Source: Cynocephalus volans (taxonomy: Eukaryota > Chordata > Mammalia > Dermoptera > Cynocephalidae). From it: DNA of 64,000 nt. Each line of letters starts with the position of its first letter. The first letter of the stretch is position 1. The DNA lies in NCBI RefSeq assembly GCF_027409185.1, contig NC_084467.1:14498501-14562500 (forward strand). Reading direction: 5' to 3'. Below, in pieces: positions 10,241 to 64,000 of the stretch. Both the position numbers and the translations under genes were made by a program. A model generated the notes under the pieces. It was not told the origin of the DNA. It did not search any database and saw nothing but the letters and a program-made list of their open reading frames with translations.

Positions 10241-10700
10241 CGCAGGCGCACGGCGAGGCTGTCGGATCCGAGCGGTCGCCCCCCGGGCAGCGGGACGGCG
10301 CGGCCCCGCCCGGAGCGCACCACTTGGTGAGGAGGGGGACATCATATCATTCCGACCTTCCTCCGAGGCGATAGGTAACACAGGACCAGGGAACCCCCTC
10401 TCTTATGGTATGACCCAGCGGGGAAGGCGTGAGCAGCGCCGACCAATCAGAGTGACATATGATAGCTCCTGGGCCAATCGGCGGGGCGGTCATGGTGCAG
10501 CCTTCTTAGGCCGGGGAGAGAGGGGTAGAAAGAGCCAATGAGAGAGCGGGAATGGGACACGTGCCGAGGCGGGGCGGAAGGAGCCTCTGCGCCGCAGCCT
10601 CTGGCCCGCGCATCAGGTGCGGTCTGGCCTGTCCCTCGTCTCCGGTTGCACTTGGCCGGTGGGAGGCTGGGAAACTGCCCATCACCGGACTCCTCGACCC
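10241..10700 (-). promoter_or_regulatory. ALDH4A1: ALDH4A1 CpG-island promoter with three CCAAT boxes
   Basis: The GC- and CpG-rich stretch runs from about 9800 to 10700 and covers exon 1. Upstream of the start codon there is no TATA box, but CCAAT occurs at 10443-10447, 10474-10478 and 10535-10539 on the plus strand (ATTGG in gene orientation). GC boxes (GGGGCGG) lie near 10480 and 10567, and a CACGTG E-box lies near 10558. CCAAT plus GC boxes in a CpG island is a typical housekeeping promoter. The transcription start is inferred to be roughly 10260-10380. Confidence 0.75.
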
Positions 10701-11804
10701 CGCAGGGCCACAGCCCGGCCAGCCCCCTGTCTGTAGTGGAACCAGCCAGCTTCCCAGGGCCTGCTTCTTTGCAGATTACGATCAACACAATGTAAAACCC
10801 CAGCCGGTCTATGTTTAGGTTTTCCTTCAAAGCCTCTGGCCACAAAACCAGTTGTTCCTGCGCCTTCCCCCCCACCCTATTTCAGTTTTCCCTGTGAGAG
10901 TTTGCTCTGGGAACGCTGGAGCGTTATTTCAAACTTGGATTCTGAAATCATCTCCGATGACGAGGGCTTAGGGACCCACTCTATTATTCCTAAAGTGCTG
11001 TCAGGGTTTTTGTCCTGCTATGTTTTGTGTTTTTATTTCCTCAAACAGCATGGACCAAGTACCTGCTTAGCAGTCTGCTCTGATGCCGATTGTGGTCTCC
11101 ATATGACATTGGGCCAATTACATAGCCTGCCGGGGCCTCAGTTTCCTCGTCTGTAAACTAGGGGTAATAATACCCACTTCAGAATGCCCCCATCACTTAG
11201 GCCACTCCTTTTCCTCCAGATCACCTCCACATTTAAGACACTTTGGGGAACTGAAACATTCAAAGAGTGGGGAGTAGGAAAAAAAAAATACCTAAGTGCA
11301 AGTCTTAGGGATAGCAAAAAGCAAATTGGAATTTGTGGTGGCTGTTTCTCTTCATCATTGGAGAAGACCCTACTCAGGTGGACTCGGTTCACATGGGGCA
11401 ATGTCGCCCTGAATATGGCCATTAACAAGAAGAAACTAGAACATTGGACAGTATCAAATCCAGAACCTCAAGAGGTGGCCTCTTGTGAACAACATCGGGA
11501 AAGTTTGACAAAGTTTGGGGCTTTGGGTCAACAGGAACTCAGTTCCTAACCAGGATAAGCCTGTTTGTTACTCGGCCTGTGATCTCTCTGGCCCTCTCTT
11601 CCACTTCTGTAAAATGTAGTAATTCCCGCTTTATCTTCTTCCAAAGATTTTATTACAAGATGCAAATGTAACAGGCGATGTGAAATTTCCCTATTTTATC
11701 ACTAATTGGCTAATAAATTTGTTTTAGTGTTTATGTGGCCCTCAGTCATCTTGCCCCTCCCCCATCACCACTTGCATCCTCAGTTTTTAAAAAACGCACC
11801 ATCA
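10700..11804. other. Intergenic spacer between IFFO2 3' end and ALDH4A1 promoter
   Basis: About 1.1 kb. It contains a MIR fragment at about 11085-11185; nothing else is recognisable. The short spacing matches the human arrangement as I remember it. Confidence 0.75.
11085..11185 (+). repeat. MIR SINE fragment
   Basis: GGGCCTCAGTTTCCTCGTCT, then GTAATAATACCCACTTCAGA. The only clear repeat in the intergenic spacer. Confidence 0.75.
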
Positions 11805-14800
11805 ATTCTAAGACATTTCACTTTATTTAAAAGAAGCCAATATACAGGATATAAAGGGCATGATATTTACAACAGTACAGTAAACAGGTTGGTTTTCTGG
11901 TAGGATCAGTAGTCTTTCCATGAGTATAAACCCCCCCTTCCCCGTGATGCTAGACCCAGCTGGCAGACAAACAGCAAGAGTCGGGTAGGATAGGTCTCCC
12001 TGGATGGGGCTAAAAATCAGGTAGATGCTAAAATGTCCACAAAGGGGTCTTGGCAGGGAGTGTCTTTGCCTCATTTCTTTGAGGGACTGGGAGGGAGGGG
12101 AAGGATTTGCACAAGACTAACGCATAGCTCATCCTGAGCCTGGAAATCTTCCACTCATGGAAAACTCCCTTCCAGAGAGAATTTGGCTTTACAAACAGTA
12201 CACACCCAGCCACCTCCAGACTCCCCACTCTCTGAGGGTGCCCTTCTAGACCCAGGACTCGGTGTCTCAAGGGGGAGGACCCAAGTCTGAGGAGTCCCCC
12301 AGCTCCCTCGTCCCTCATCCACGGCTTGGGAAGAGCACAACAGGGACTGCAGCCCAGCCCTTGGCCTGGCATAGGCACAACTGGCACTGGGCTGTGGGCA
12401 TCTTAGCATTCCCACTCCTACTCCAGCTGCCTGACAACCTGGGACCCACTAAGGCCCAGGCCCTAAGGAAGCCATGTGTTCCCCAAACCAACAGCCCCAT
12501 TGCCACCCGCATTCTGCTGCTTCTCAACGCTCTCCTAATACAGTGAAGTTGGAAATGGATCTTGGCAGACCAGAGATTGGGTTAACTACTCAGAGCCTAC
12601 CCTCTGCAACAGATCTCATCACCTACAGAGTTCTCCTTTTCCCTATCCCCACCCACCTCAATTCTGAATCCCTCAAAGCCCACTTGCCCCCACAGGTGTC
12701 CTTCACAAAGACTTCCAAGGAGCTGAGGGGTCCAGGAAGAGGAAAGTGGGGTGAAGTGGGATATACACTCTGCTGAAGCTGCTCATGGGTGTGGATGAAC
12801 CAGAATTGAGGATGGGAGAACAAGACAGGCGAGGGGTACTGATTATATTCAGTCCAGCAGCAACATGCACAATATCTTGTCCACAGAAAAATGCTGGGCT
12901 ATCCCAACTGCCTACCCTAGAGTAAAAAACCTTTGCTTTCATAAAAATAGATGACAATCTCTGGCTTTATAAAGCTTACATTACACTCTACGTTATCCCC
13001 TACCCTGCCCCCTCTCCTCCCATCCCAAACCAAAGTGGTATGATTCTCACTAGGTCATCTGAGCTCTACCCACAGAGCCATGTCCATGATGGACTGGTCT
13101 TTCAGAGACTTCAGGACATATCGCCACTAGAAAGCGAAATTTGCTTGCCGATAATTTTTTTTCTGTGTTCAGAGTCTCAGAGGAGTGTGTGTGCACGCAT
13201 GAGTGTGTGTATGTGTGTGTGTATTTCACAACTAACCTGGGAGCCAAAAGAATGCTACTATCCCTGCCCCTCCCCAATCCTCTGTTTGTGTATAAAACCC
13301 CCCAAAATAGGAGAGTGAGAGAGGGCAGCACAGAAGGGCCCATCTGAGAACAATTCTATATACCAGTGTCAATATGACACTGGGCTTAGAAATAGAAAAC
13401 CAAAATGAAGTATTTACAATTTTACAAAGGACGGACCAGTTTGTCCCAACTGGGCCTGGTGCTGCCCCAGCGAGTAGTGGAGTCTTCTTGGCAAGCTGTG
13501 GGCTCATGGCAAGGGGACAAGCAGGGCCCACTGGCAACAAAATGAAAAAGAACTTGCTGGGAAGGCAGCTAGACCAAGACCCAGGAACCAGCCCAGGAGG
13601 CAGATCCACCACACCTTTGCTATCCCTGCCCCCATCCTCCTGCCCCCAATTCTCCCTCCCAAGGGGAGAGCCGATATTGAAAGCCAGCAGGAACTCTCAG
13701 GCCAGTGTCCCTCTCTCTGGCTCCTGCCACTTTCATGTTCCCTAAACAAATTCAGAGCACCCTAGTCCCCCAAAACAAATGACCTATGTATACAAGAGGC
13801 AAAGCAAAAATAGTACCACTGGACACCAATTGCCATGGTAGCCTTAGTTGTCCTCAAATACTTATACCGCTTCTTACTGTCTTAACTCTAAAGATATGTC
13901 TGTCACCTTCCCACCACCTTGAGAAACAATCCAGGGCTGGCTCCACTCTGCCCACCCGACTTCCAAACCTCCCTCAGCCCTGGATACAGCATTTTCTTGC
14001 CCTCATGGAAACGGAAAATCTTTTCAGCAGCTGAGGTCCAAGCCCAACTGGCTCTGATAACCTTTGGTTAAAATAAAAATAAAACAATAACAACAATAAC
14101 AATAATAATCAGGTATGTTGAAACCCTGTAACCTTTAGAACAAGGGTCAGTGAGGAGGAGAGGAAGGAGCTATTTCTCTTCCAAAACCACTGTCCTTCCA
14201 AGTACCTGCCAAAAGGGACTGCTTGGCTAACAAGGGACACTGGCAATGGAAACCTCATAGCCAGACTGCTGCAGAGAACCAGTGGGATGTTCTCCCAGCA
14301 AAACAAAACAAAGTAAAGCAAAGGAAGAAACTCATGATAAAGGCCACCAGATTCTGATAAATTACATCACACACAATCACTAACATTCTCTCTGTCTCTC
14401 TCTATACATTTATCTGAATATTCTGTACAATGGTTTTAAGACTACAAAACAGGTGGGGGAAATGGAAGAGAGAAAAGGCCCTGAAAGGTCGATGGTGCCC
14501 AGGAGAGGAAAGACAGGGGACCACGATCCCACTCAAACCCAGCGTCCCCTCCTCTGCCTGCAGACACAGACAGCCTGTAGTGAGGGGGTTCGTGGTCCTT
14601 GGGCACACTTTGCTCCTTTGACCTCCAGAGGGAGCTCTCAGGCCAACAAAAACAAAAATCAGCACTCATACCCACCATGGTGGGTACAAAAAGAAGTTTG
14701 AAAAAGAAAAAGAAAAAGCAAAGCCTGCTTGGCTGGCTCCAAGCTGAGATTTGGTGGGTGGTCTCAACACATTGCTCTTCAATTCAGGCCCACTGAAGCC

Positions 14801-16163
14801 ACTCAGGTCTTGGGGAGATACTGGCTCAGATTCACCCCCCTATTGGTCAGTCAAGTGATTTACAGAAAGAGGCTTGCATGCACATCCAGGAACAGAACAA
14901 GGATGGTCCTCACTCGAGTGCCCACTCAAGCCACCTCCAATCTGCCAGCAACCCTTGCTGCCTCCCTCTCCTTCCCTTTCCAATGCCTCTTCCCCACCAG
15001 TGGCCAAGTAGCGGGCGACTGCGGCACCACGGAGAACCAAGATGACAGCAGGCCAGTACCAATCCAAGCGCCACTGGGGGAGGGGGGTGGTTAGCAGGCC
15101 TGACCCCTTCAGACTTTCTCACAGAGAAATTACAGACCTAGAACCCCTTATTGTTGGCTAGAGAGGGAGGGAGAACATCAAGTCATCAGGGCAATGAAAG
15201 GAACCCCCACCCCCACCCCGATCCCAAGAGGTCCCAAAGAAAGCAAGCAGTCAGGTGGACTGTGGCCTTGCAGGAACCCAGGCCTCGCTACCAACCTTGA
15301 CCACACCCCTTCCCCGGTCAGTGCTCACCCTCAGAGGCTGCGAGAGAGATGGTCCCATCTCAACCTGGGCCTCCCTCCCAGCCCCAGGGGGGCCATGGGA
15401 ACCAGGAGTCTGGGAGAGGGCCTACCTCCCACAATGATGTAAGGCAAGCTGCTTTTGTTTTGTTTGTTTTTTGCATAGTAGTTTAAACACAGTGAGGTTC
15501 CACCTGCCCCCACGGTGCCTTGCCCCTCCACTTTGCCACTCGATCCAAAAAGAAAATAAAAATTTGTCTTCCCTCCCTTCCTTCCATCTTTTCTTTCAGT
15601 GAGTAAGAATATCAGGGAAGTCCCCACCCAGGCCTGGAAAGGCTGCAGAGGCAAGTGGCTGCTTCCTGCGGCGGAGGCAGACCATCCCCAGCCCCAGATA
15701 GGTCAGCGCTGGCAGACGGGAAGGGAGGGCATAGCTCATGGCCAATCAGAGGAGCAGGTGGGAGGGTAGAAAACCACATTATCCCACGCCCGGGGGGCCA
15801 CCACCCTCACCTTAGAGTTTTGTATAAAAACACCTGCTAGGAATAATTCTCTGGAGCTCAAAGTGGCTCAGCTTAAGGGAGAAGGCACAGTTAACACTGC
15901 ATCGTCCGGACAGAAGTCTGCATTTGTAATGTGGAGAACAATAGAAATTGACAGCACCATTCCTTGGGTGGGTGGAGAAGGGGCGCTGGGGGAGGAAGGT
16001 GGAAGGAAGCAGCAGTCCCTCGGGGCCTCCAGAGAAGGGAAGGCGCAGGAAGTCTGTGTGATGAGGACCTGAGCCCCACCCCGAGGAGTCTTCCTGGCCC
16101 CATGCGGAGAGGGGGGGCAGGAGCCCCATCACCAAGACCACCAGGCACATGGGGCCTCGGTCA
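11805..16163 (-). other. IFFO2: IFFO2 3' untranslated region (inferred)
   Basis: About 4.36 kb from the TGA at 16164-16166 to the poly(A) signal. I see no SINE, MIR or L2 in it, unlike both flanks, which suggests constraint typical of a long mRNA tail. It contains a TG-rich tract at 13187-13226 and seed matches for miR-30 and miR-101 (11872-11886) and for miR-124 and miR-141/200a (15882-15899). The extent is inferred; no transcript data are available here. Confidence 0.7.
11822..11827 (-). terminator. IFFO2: IFFO2 polyadenylation signal AATAAA
   Basis: TTTATT on the plus strand reads AATAAA in IFFO2 orientation. It is the last canonical signal downstream of the stop codon before the ALDH4A1 promoter, so cleavage is expected at roughly 11795-11812. 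Its distance to ALDH4A1 fits the human gene order. Confidence 0.75.
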
Positions 16164-60000
<43,837 letters not shown>

Positions 60001-60420
60001 ACAAGGGCTGGGGGACCACAGCATCGGAAGGTGCGTCAGCTCCCCATCCCCACTCCAGCCTGGGATGGCCTAGCCCTCTCTTCCCTGGAAAGGCAGCGCT
60101 TCCGCCGGCAGGTCCCCCACGCGGCCACCCGGGGATGGGCTCCTCGGCTCTTGCCCCCGCCTCTAGCTGTGGGCCTCGTCGTCCCGAGATCAGCGCGGGC
60201 ACTGAGGATCCCCCTAGTCCGAGGTCCACCGAGAGGCCAGACCGCGTGAGGGGTTGGGGGGAGAGCGAGAAAAGACCCTCCTGGGGTGACAACCGCAAGC
60301 TCGGCTTGGGCCTCGCCTCTTTTGAGGGGCCGCGGCTCCCCGACCCTGACTGAACCCCTCCCCACCATCGCACACTCACACGCTCACCCCAGAGCCAGGG
60401 GTCATTTCACTGGACTGGGA

Positions 60421-60508
60421 CTGGCCGGTTAGCTCAGCCAGTTAGAACGCGGGGTTATAACACCAAGATCGAGGGTTCGGATCCCCTTAACCCGCCGGCC
60501 GCCAAAAA
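60421..60508 (+). mobile_element. Monomeric tRNA-Ile-derived SINE upstream of IFFO2
   Basis: CTGGCCGGTTAGCTCAGCCA start, AACACCAAGATCGAGGGTTC, then GGATCCCC and a short A6 tail. About 1.2 kb upstream of the IFFO2 start codon, at the CpG-island edge. An 11-base match (ACACTCACACG) lies at 60371-60381 and at 60509-60519, but the left copy is 39 bases short of the SINE start. Confidence 0.85.
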
Positions 60509-60589
60509 ACACTCACACGTTTCCCTGAACTGCCTTAGGGGGCAGCATGGGAGCGAATCGGTCTGGAGTCATGAGCCAACCTCAGGACG

Positions 60590-60626
60590 CATTCATTCAT
60601 TCATTCACTCATTCATTCATTCAAAT
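60590..60626. repeat. CATT tetranucleotide tract
   Basis: About eight CATT-type units with one CACT variant. Similar short tracts at 4095-4119 and 34168-34200 flank L2-type sequence. Confidence 0.85.
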
Positions 60627-61364
60627 ATGATTTTACACCTATACCCCAAAGGCCAAGTCCTCTAGTCTCCTGAACCAATTTGCAAACATTAGTATATGTC
60701 AGACATTATACTTAGGTATTATCCCCATTCTACAGAGAAGGTCACTGAGAGCTGAGCAGTCAAAACTATTCCAAAGCACATGCTCTAACCGGCCTCCTAC
60801 ACTGCCAGCTTCCTGTCCATTTCCACGTTTGATCCTCACCACAAACCTCAGAGGGAAGGTGACCCCACCTTTGAACGCCTGTGGCTTGCACTGTGTGCCC
60901 TTAGCCAGATATGTGATGTGTTCCAGATTCTTCTGGCTGCATTTTTCGAATTGCAATTTAATTTTTGTCTTGTTATTAATGCTTGTGTTTGTTTTATCTC
61001 TTTGTGTGTAAGCTTGAGGGCAGGTGCCCTGTCTTACAGGGACAATGCCTTGGTGTTCTCGATGACAAAAAAGACAAAGGAGACAAGGGCTTTGCTCTGG
61101 GGTGATGTTGTGGTTCTGATGTTAGTCTGTTGTTTTCGATTCAGTCATGAGCAAACCCGCCCCATATTTCCTTCCCTCAACCACAGCTCCATGCTGCCTG
61201 CCAAAATGGACTCACCTTTTACAACATCCAGCTTCGAAACTCACCTGTATGGAGACCTTACTCAGGTTAACCCAACCCAATCTGGTCACTACTCTTTATT
61301 TTCTGTTCTTTCATCTCTTGATGATTTTCTTGTTTAACCTAAAGAATCAAAACCCCCCTTTGCC

Positions 61365-61895
61365 TTGAAGTGGGTTTCATGAACCCCTAAGGGGACTGAG
61401 AATAGAATTCTGCGGGGTCCATGACATTGGGGTGGACGAAGGTTATATCCTTATTTTCAGTAATCACTAAATGGTATTTAGCATTTCCTTTGATTATGAA
61501 TGTAAGCAGCACATAGAAGTCCCTGTGATTTTGTCACTAATAGAAATCACATGTATTTTCATATCACACTACAGTTACTGTAAGTATCTCAAGGTATCAC
61601 TTAAGCTACCACAACTCTGAAGTTAAGGTCATATTAGATCCACACTAAATCTTATAATCTATTGTATTAATAAAGAAGCATACATGTAACTATCACAAAT
61701 TTGTTTTCATTTGGGGGGGAGGGGTGCTAAAACCCGGGATCGAACTGTTTTTTTAATATTTTAATAGATGTATTTTAGTAAATTTATTTTCATTGTAATC
61801 CCAAAGCATTTTTTAAAAATTAATCTGAGAAGGGGTCCACAGGCTTTTTCAGGTTCCCGAGGGGCCTGTGGAACAGAAAGTGTTAAGAAGGCACA
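61365..61895 (+). repeat. Probable hAT-type medium reiterated repeat
   Basis: Starts TTTCATGAACCCCTAAGGGG, contains TTTAGCATTTCCTTTGATTA and ATTTTCATATCACACTACAG, and ends near AGTGTTAAGAAG. I recognise this as a common old mammalian repeat but cannot name the family with certainty. A G run at 61713-61719 interrupts it. Confidence 0.5.
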
Positions 61896-62019
61896 TCTGA
61901 GGAGTGTCTTTCTGCAACCTCTTCCAGAAGGATTTGTCCTGACACAGAGCTGCCCTGAAGTTGGTGTGTGAAACCTTCCTGGGGGGTGGGAGCAGCCCTG
62001 TCCTGGGCACCAGAGAGGT

Positions 62020-62240
62020 TCAGACATTCCACAGTCATTCACTGAGCACCTGCTGGGCACAGATCCTGCACCAAATGCTGAGGAAAGAACTAAGGGGCTC
62101 TAGGAGAACTGACAAAGATGAACAGAAAGACCATTCTGAGACATGAGGTGTGGGGGGTGCAGAGGAGAGAAGCCTGACCTGGAGGAGATGGCCAAGCAAA
62201 GACCAGAAGATCTGAAGGAAGTGGCAGAAGTGGTACCCAG
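62020..62240 (+). repeat. L2-type repeat
   Basis: CAGTCATTCACTGAGCACCT, then GCTGGGCACAG, with a GACCTGGAGGAGATGG segment downstream. Confidence 0.5.
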
Positions 62241-63179
62241 ACTTGAAGGGGTTTTCAACTGAGCCATAGAAACATGACATGTAGAAACAAAATGGCTAGA
62301 AAATAGTTCTGCAGCCACACAGGGGCAAAAGCAAGGTGCTGTGTCTTGCTCTTTGTGGGTAAGATGAGATGGGAGGTTAACCTAATCACCTTCCAGCTAG
62401 GATAACCAACCATCCCAATTAGCCAGGACTGAAGGAGGTTTCTCTTGGTAGGACTTTCAGTGCTGAAACTCAGAAAGTCCCAGCCAAACGGGACAAGTCG
62501 GTCACTCTACTTCCAGCCCATATAGATCTGGAGATTTCTGGGGCTAGAAGTCCTGGCTGTCGGTGTCAGCTAGACGGAGCTCAGAAGGCAGCAAGCCTAA
62601 TGCTGTCATTTTAGGTACCAGAGAACGTAGGCCCAGAAAGAGGTAAGGACTAGCCCCAGGTTACCAGAAAGTTGGTGGCAAAGGCTTGGCTTGAATTTTG
62701 GTCCCGCTCCCTGTCCAATGCTAGGTCCTACCTCGAGCCAGACAGGGAATTCAGTGGTCCCTTCCTCTCAGCCCTGGACACCCTCATGCTGGCTCCCCAG
62801 TTCAAGATCCAAAGGGGACTAAGGGTGGGTCCTCTGCAGGTGGAGAGTGTTTTAACAAAGGAACATCCCTGGAGGGGATGCCAGCCTCCACCCACTGAAC
62901 AAGGATGGGTTTTTTTTCTAGAGGGACACCACTCCATGGCCCTCAAAATCACAGTGGTGTGTCTAACCTGTCCAGTCTCTTCTTGGAGGTATGAGGGGAG
63001 AGTGTAAAGAGGTGGGCTTTCGAGACAAGAGATGGGCTTGTGTTGGTAACTCTGCTCCAGCCACATAACTTGGTGAGTCGCTTCACTTCTCTGAGGCTCC
63101 GTTTTCCCACTGGGGAAACAGGCATAACTTCGCCCACAAGGCCCTTCTTATAGCCACCGCCTCATCTCCACGGCCACCC

Positions 63180-63690
63180 TGCCTGCTCTGTCAACCTGCC
63201 GGACATGTGGCAGGGTCTCAAGGAACAGTTGCTGCATGAATGAATAAAAGAAGAAGGGAATGCATGAACGAATGACTTTCATCTCCCCACCCCACTTGTC
63301 AGCCACTTCACCTGTAACTACTCCTCATCCTTCTTTGGGTCTCAGCCTCAGACACAAAACCTTCTCTCCTGTCCCAGCACCCCCCAGGTCTGGGTTAAAG
63401 GTGCTTCCTCTGGGCTCTGTCAGCACCACGTCCACCTGTGGCAGCCCCAGGTATATTCTCTTGTCCTTGCTGGCTTTCTCATCTGCATCTCCACCCCTCC
63501 TGTCCCCAAACTTCCAATGCTCACTGGATCATGACCTGCATTAGGGCAAGGACCTTGAACTAGAACCAGGTCTGGCTCCCCACTATAAACCACATCCTGC
63601 ATGGGAGCTGACACATAGTAGGTGCTCAACAAAGATGAGTCCAGATAAACAGATGAATGAGCTGTCAGTACTGGAGAAATTCCTCTAAAG
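63180..63690 (+). repeat. L2-type repeat fragments
   Basis: GTTGCTGCATGAATGAATAA near 63230 and a clear 3' end CTGACACATAGTAGGTGCTC followed by AACAAAGATGA near 63610-63660. Confidence 0.6.
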
Positions 63691-63744
63691 TGCATAATGG
63701 GTGCTCGGTAAATGTTATATTTGCAAATTACATTTTTCTTGTTT

Positions 63745-64000
63745 TACAGCTTTATTGAGGAATTTTTGACATATCATATAATTCACCCATTTCAATGATT
63801 TTTACTAAATTTACCAAGTTGTGCAACCATGTCTATAAATCAGTTTTAGAATATTTCATCTCTCCCAAGATCCTTTGTGCCCACTGGCTGTTAATCTCCA
63901 TTCCCAGCCCCTGCCCCAGACAACCACTAATCTATCTGTCTCTATAGATTTACCTTTTCTAGACATTTCATATCAATGGAGCCCTACAACATGCCATCTC
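63745..64000 (+). mobile_element. L1 LINE fragment at right edge
   Basis: ACAGCTTTATTGAGGAATTT, AAGTTGTGCAACCATGTCTA and GACATTTCATATCAATGGA match an old L1 3' region. Continues past the window. Confidence 0.7.

Larger units (their letters stand above)
60001..64000. other. Upstream flank of IFFO2
   Basis: Contains a monomeric tRNA-Ile SINE (60421-60508), a CATT-rich tract, MIR and L2 fragments, a probable hAT-type relic (61365-61895) and an L1 fragment at the right edge. No further gene seen. Confidence 0.75.

Noticed and set aside
60421-60492. A genuine tRNA-Ile gene
   Set aside because: The cloverleaf is degraded, the 3' acceptor end does not pair properly and an A tail follows; it is a SINE. 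The same applies to 30674-30745.
61713-61745. Possible sixth tRNA SINE suggested by CCCGGGATCGAACTG next to a G run
   Set aside because: Only a few B-box-like bases; no A box or second half, and it lies inside another repeat.

Overview
This window is mammalian nuclear DNA from the block that corresponds to human chromosome 1p36.13. It holds the complete coding region of IFFO2 (intermediate filament family orphan 2, nine coding exons) and the first three coding exons of ALDH4A1 (mitochondrial delta-1-pyrroline-5-carboxylate dehydrogenase). Both genes lie on the minus strand, head to tail. All exon boundaries were worked out from GT/AG splice sites, reading-frame continuity and remembered family proteins. 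Spliced in silico, the nine IFFO2 exons give an open frame of 515 codons plus a stop.

Layout from left to right: ALDH4A1 exons 3 and 2 (290-382, 903-996); its 9.2 kb intron 1; ALDH4A1 exon 1 (10170-10240) in a CpG island with three CCAAT boxes; a short spacer of about 1.1 kb; the IFFO2 polyadenylation signal (11822-11827) and an unusually long, repeat-poor 3' UTR of about 4.3 kb; IFFO2 exons 9 to 2 between 16164 and 26904; a 31.7 kb intron 1; IFFO2 exon 1 (58562-59220) in a strong CpG island; and about 4.8 kb of upstream flank. Some 1.5 kb separates the IFFO2 poly(A) signal from the ALDH4A1 start region.

The interspersed repeats point to the species. There are no Alu, B1/B2 or Can-SINE copies. 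The five young SINEs instead derive from tRNA-Ile: two monomers and three head-to-tail dimers, each ending in a plain A tail with no tRNA-unrelated body. That is the described structure of the CYN / t-SINE family of colugos (Dermoptera), so the organism is probably a colugo (Galeopterus or Cynocephalus). This is an inference from memory, not a database match. The rest of the repeat load is old: very many MIR and L2 fragments, one MER20, L1 3' ends and probable hAT relics.

The two genes have unrelated jobs: ALDH4A1 completes proline catabolism in the mitochondrial matrix, and IFFO2 is a poorly characterised intermediate-filament-like protein. I found no nested gene, CRISPR, bacterial-type operon or obviously new molecular system. 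The items most worth a second look are the tRNA-Ile SINE set, candidate regulatory islands in the big IFFO2 intron (notably paired MEF2 and CRE motifs near 28.15-28.2 kb), the regularly spaced CCAAT boxes of ALDH4A1, alternative start codons in both genes, and the acidic tryptophan-containing block inside the IFFO2 rod.
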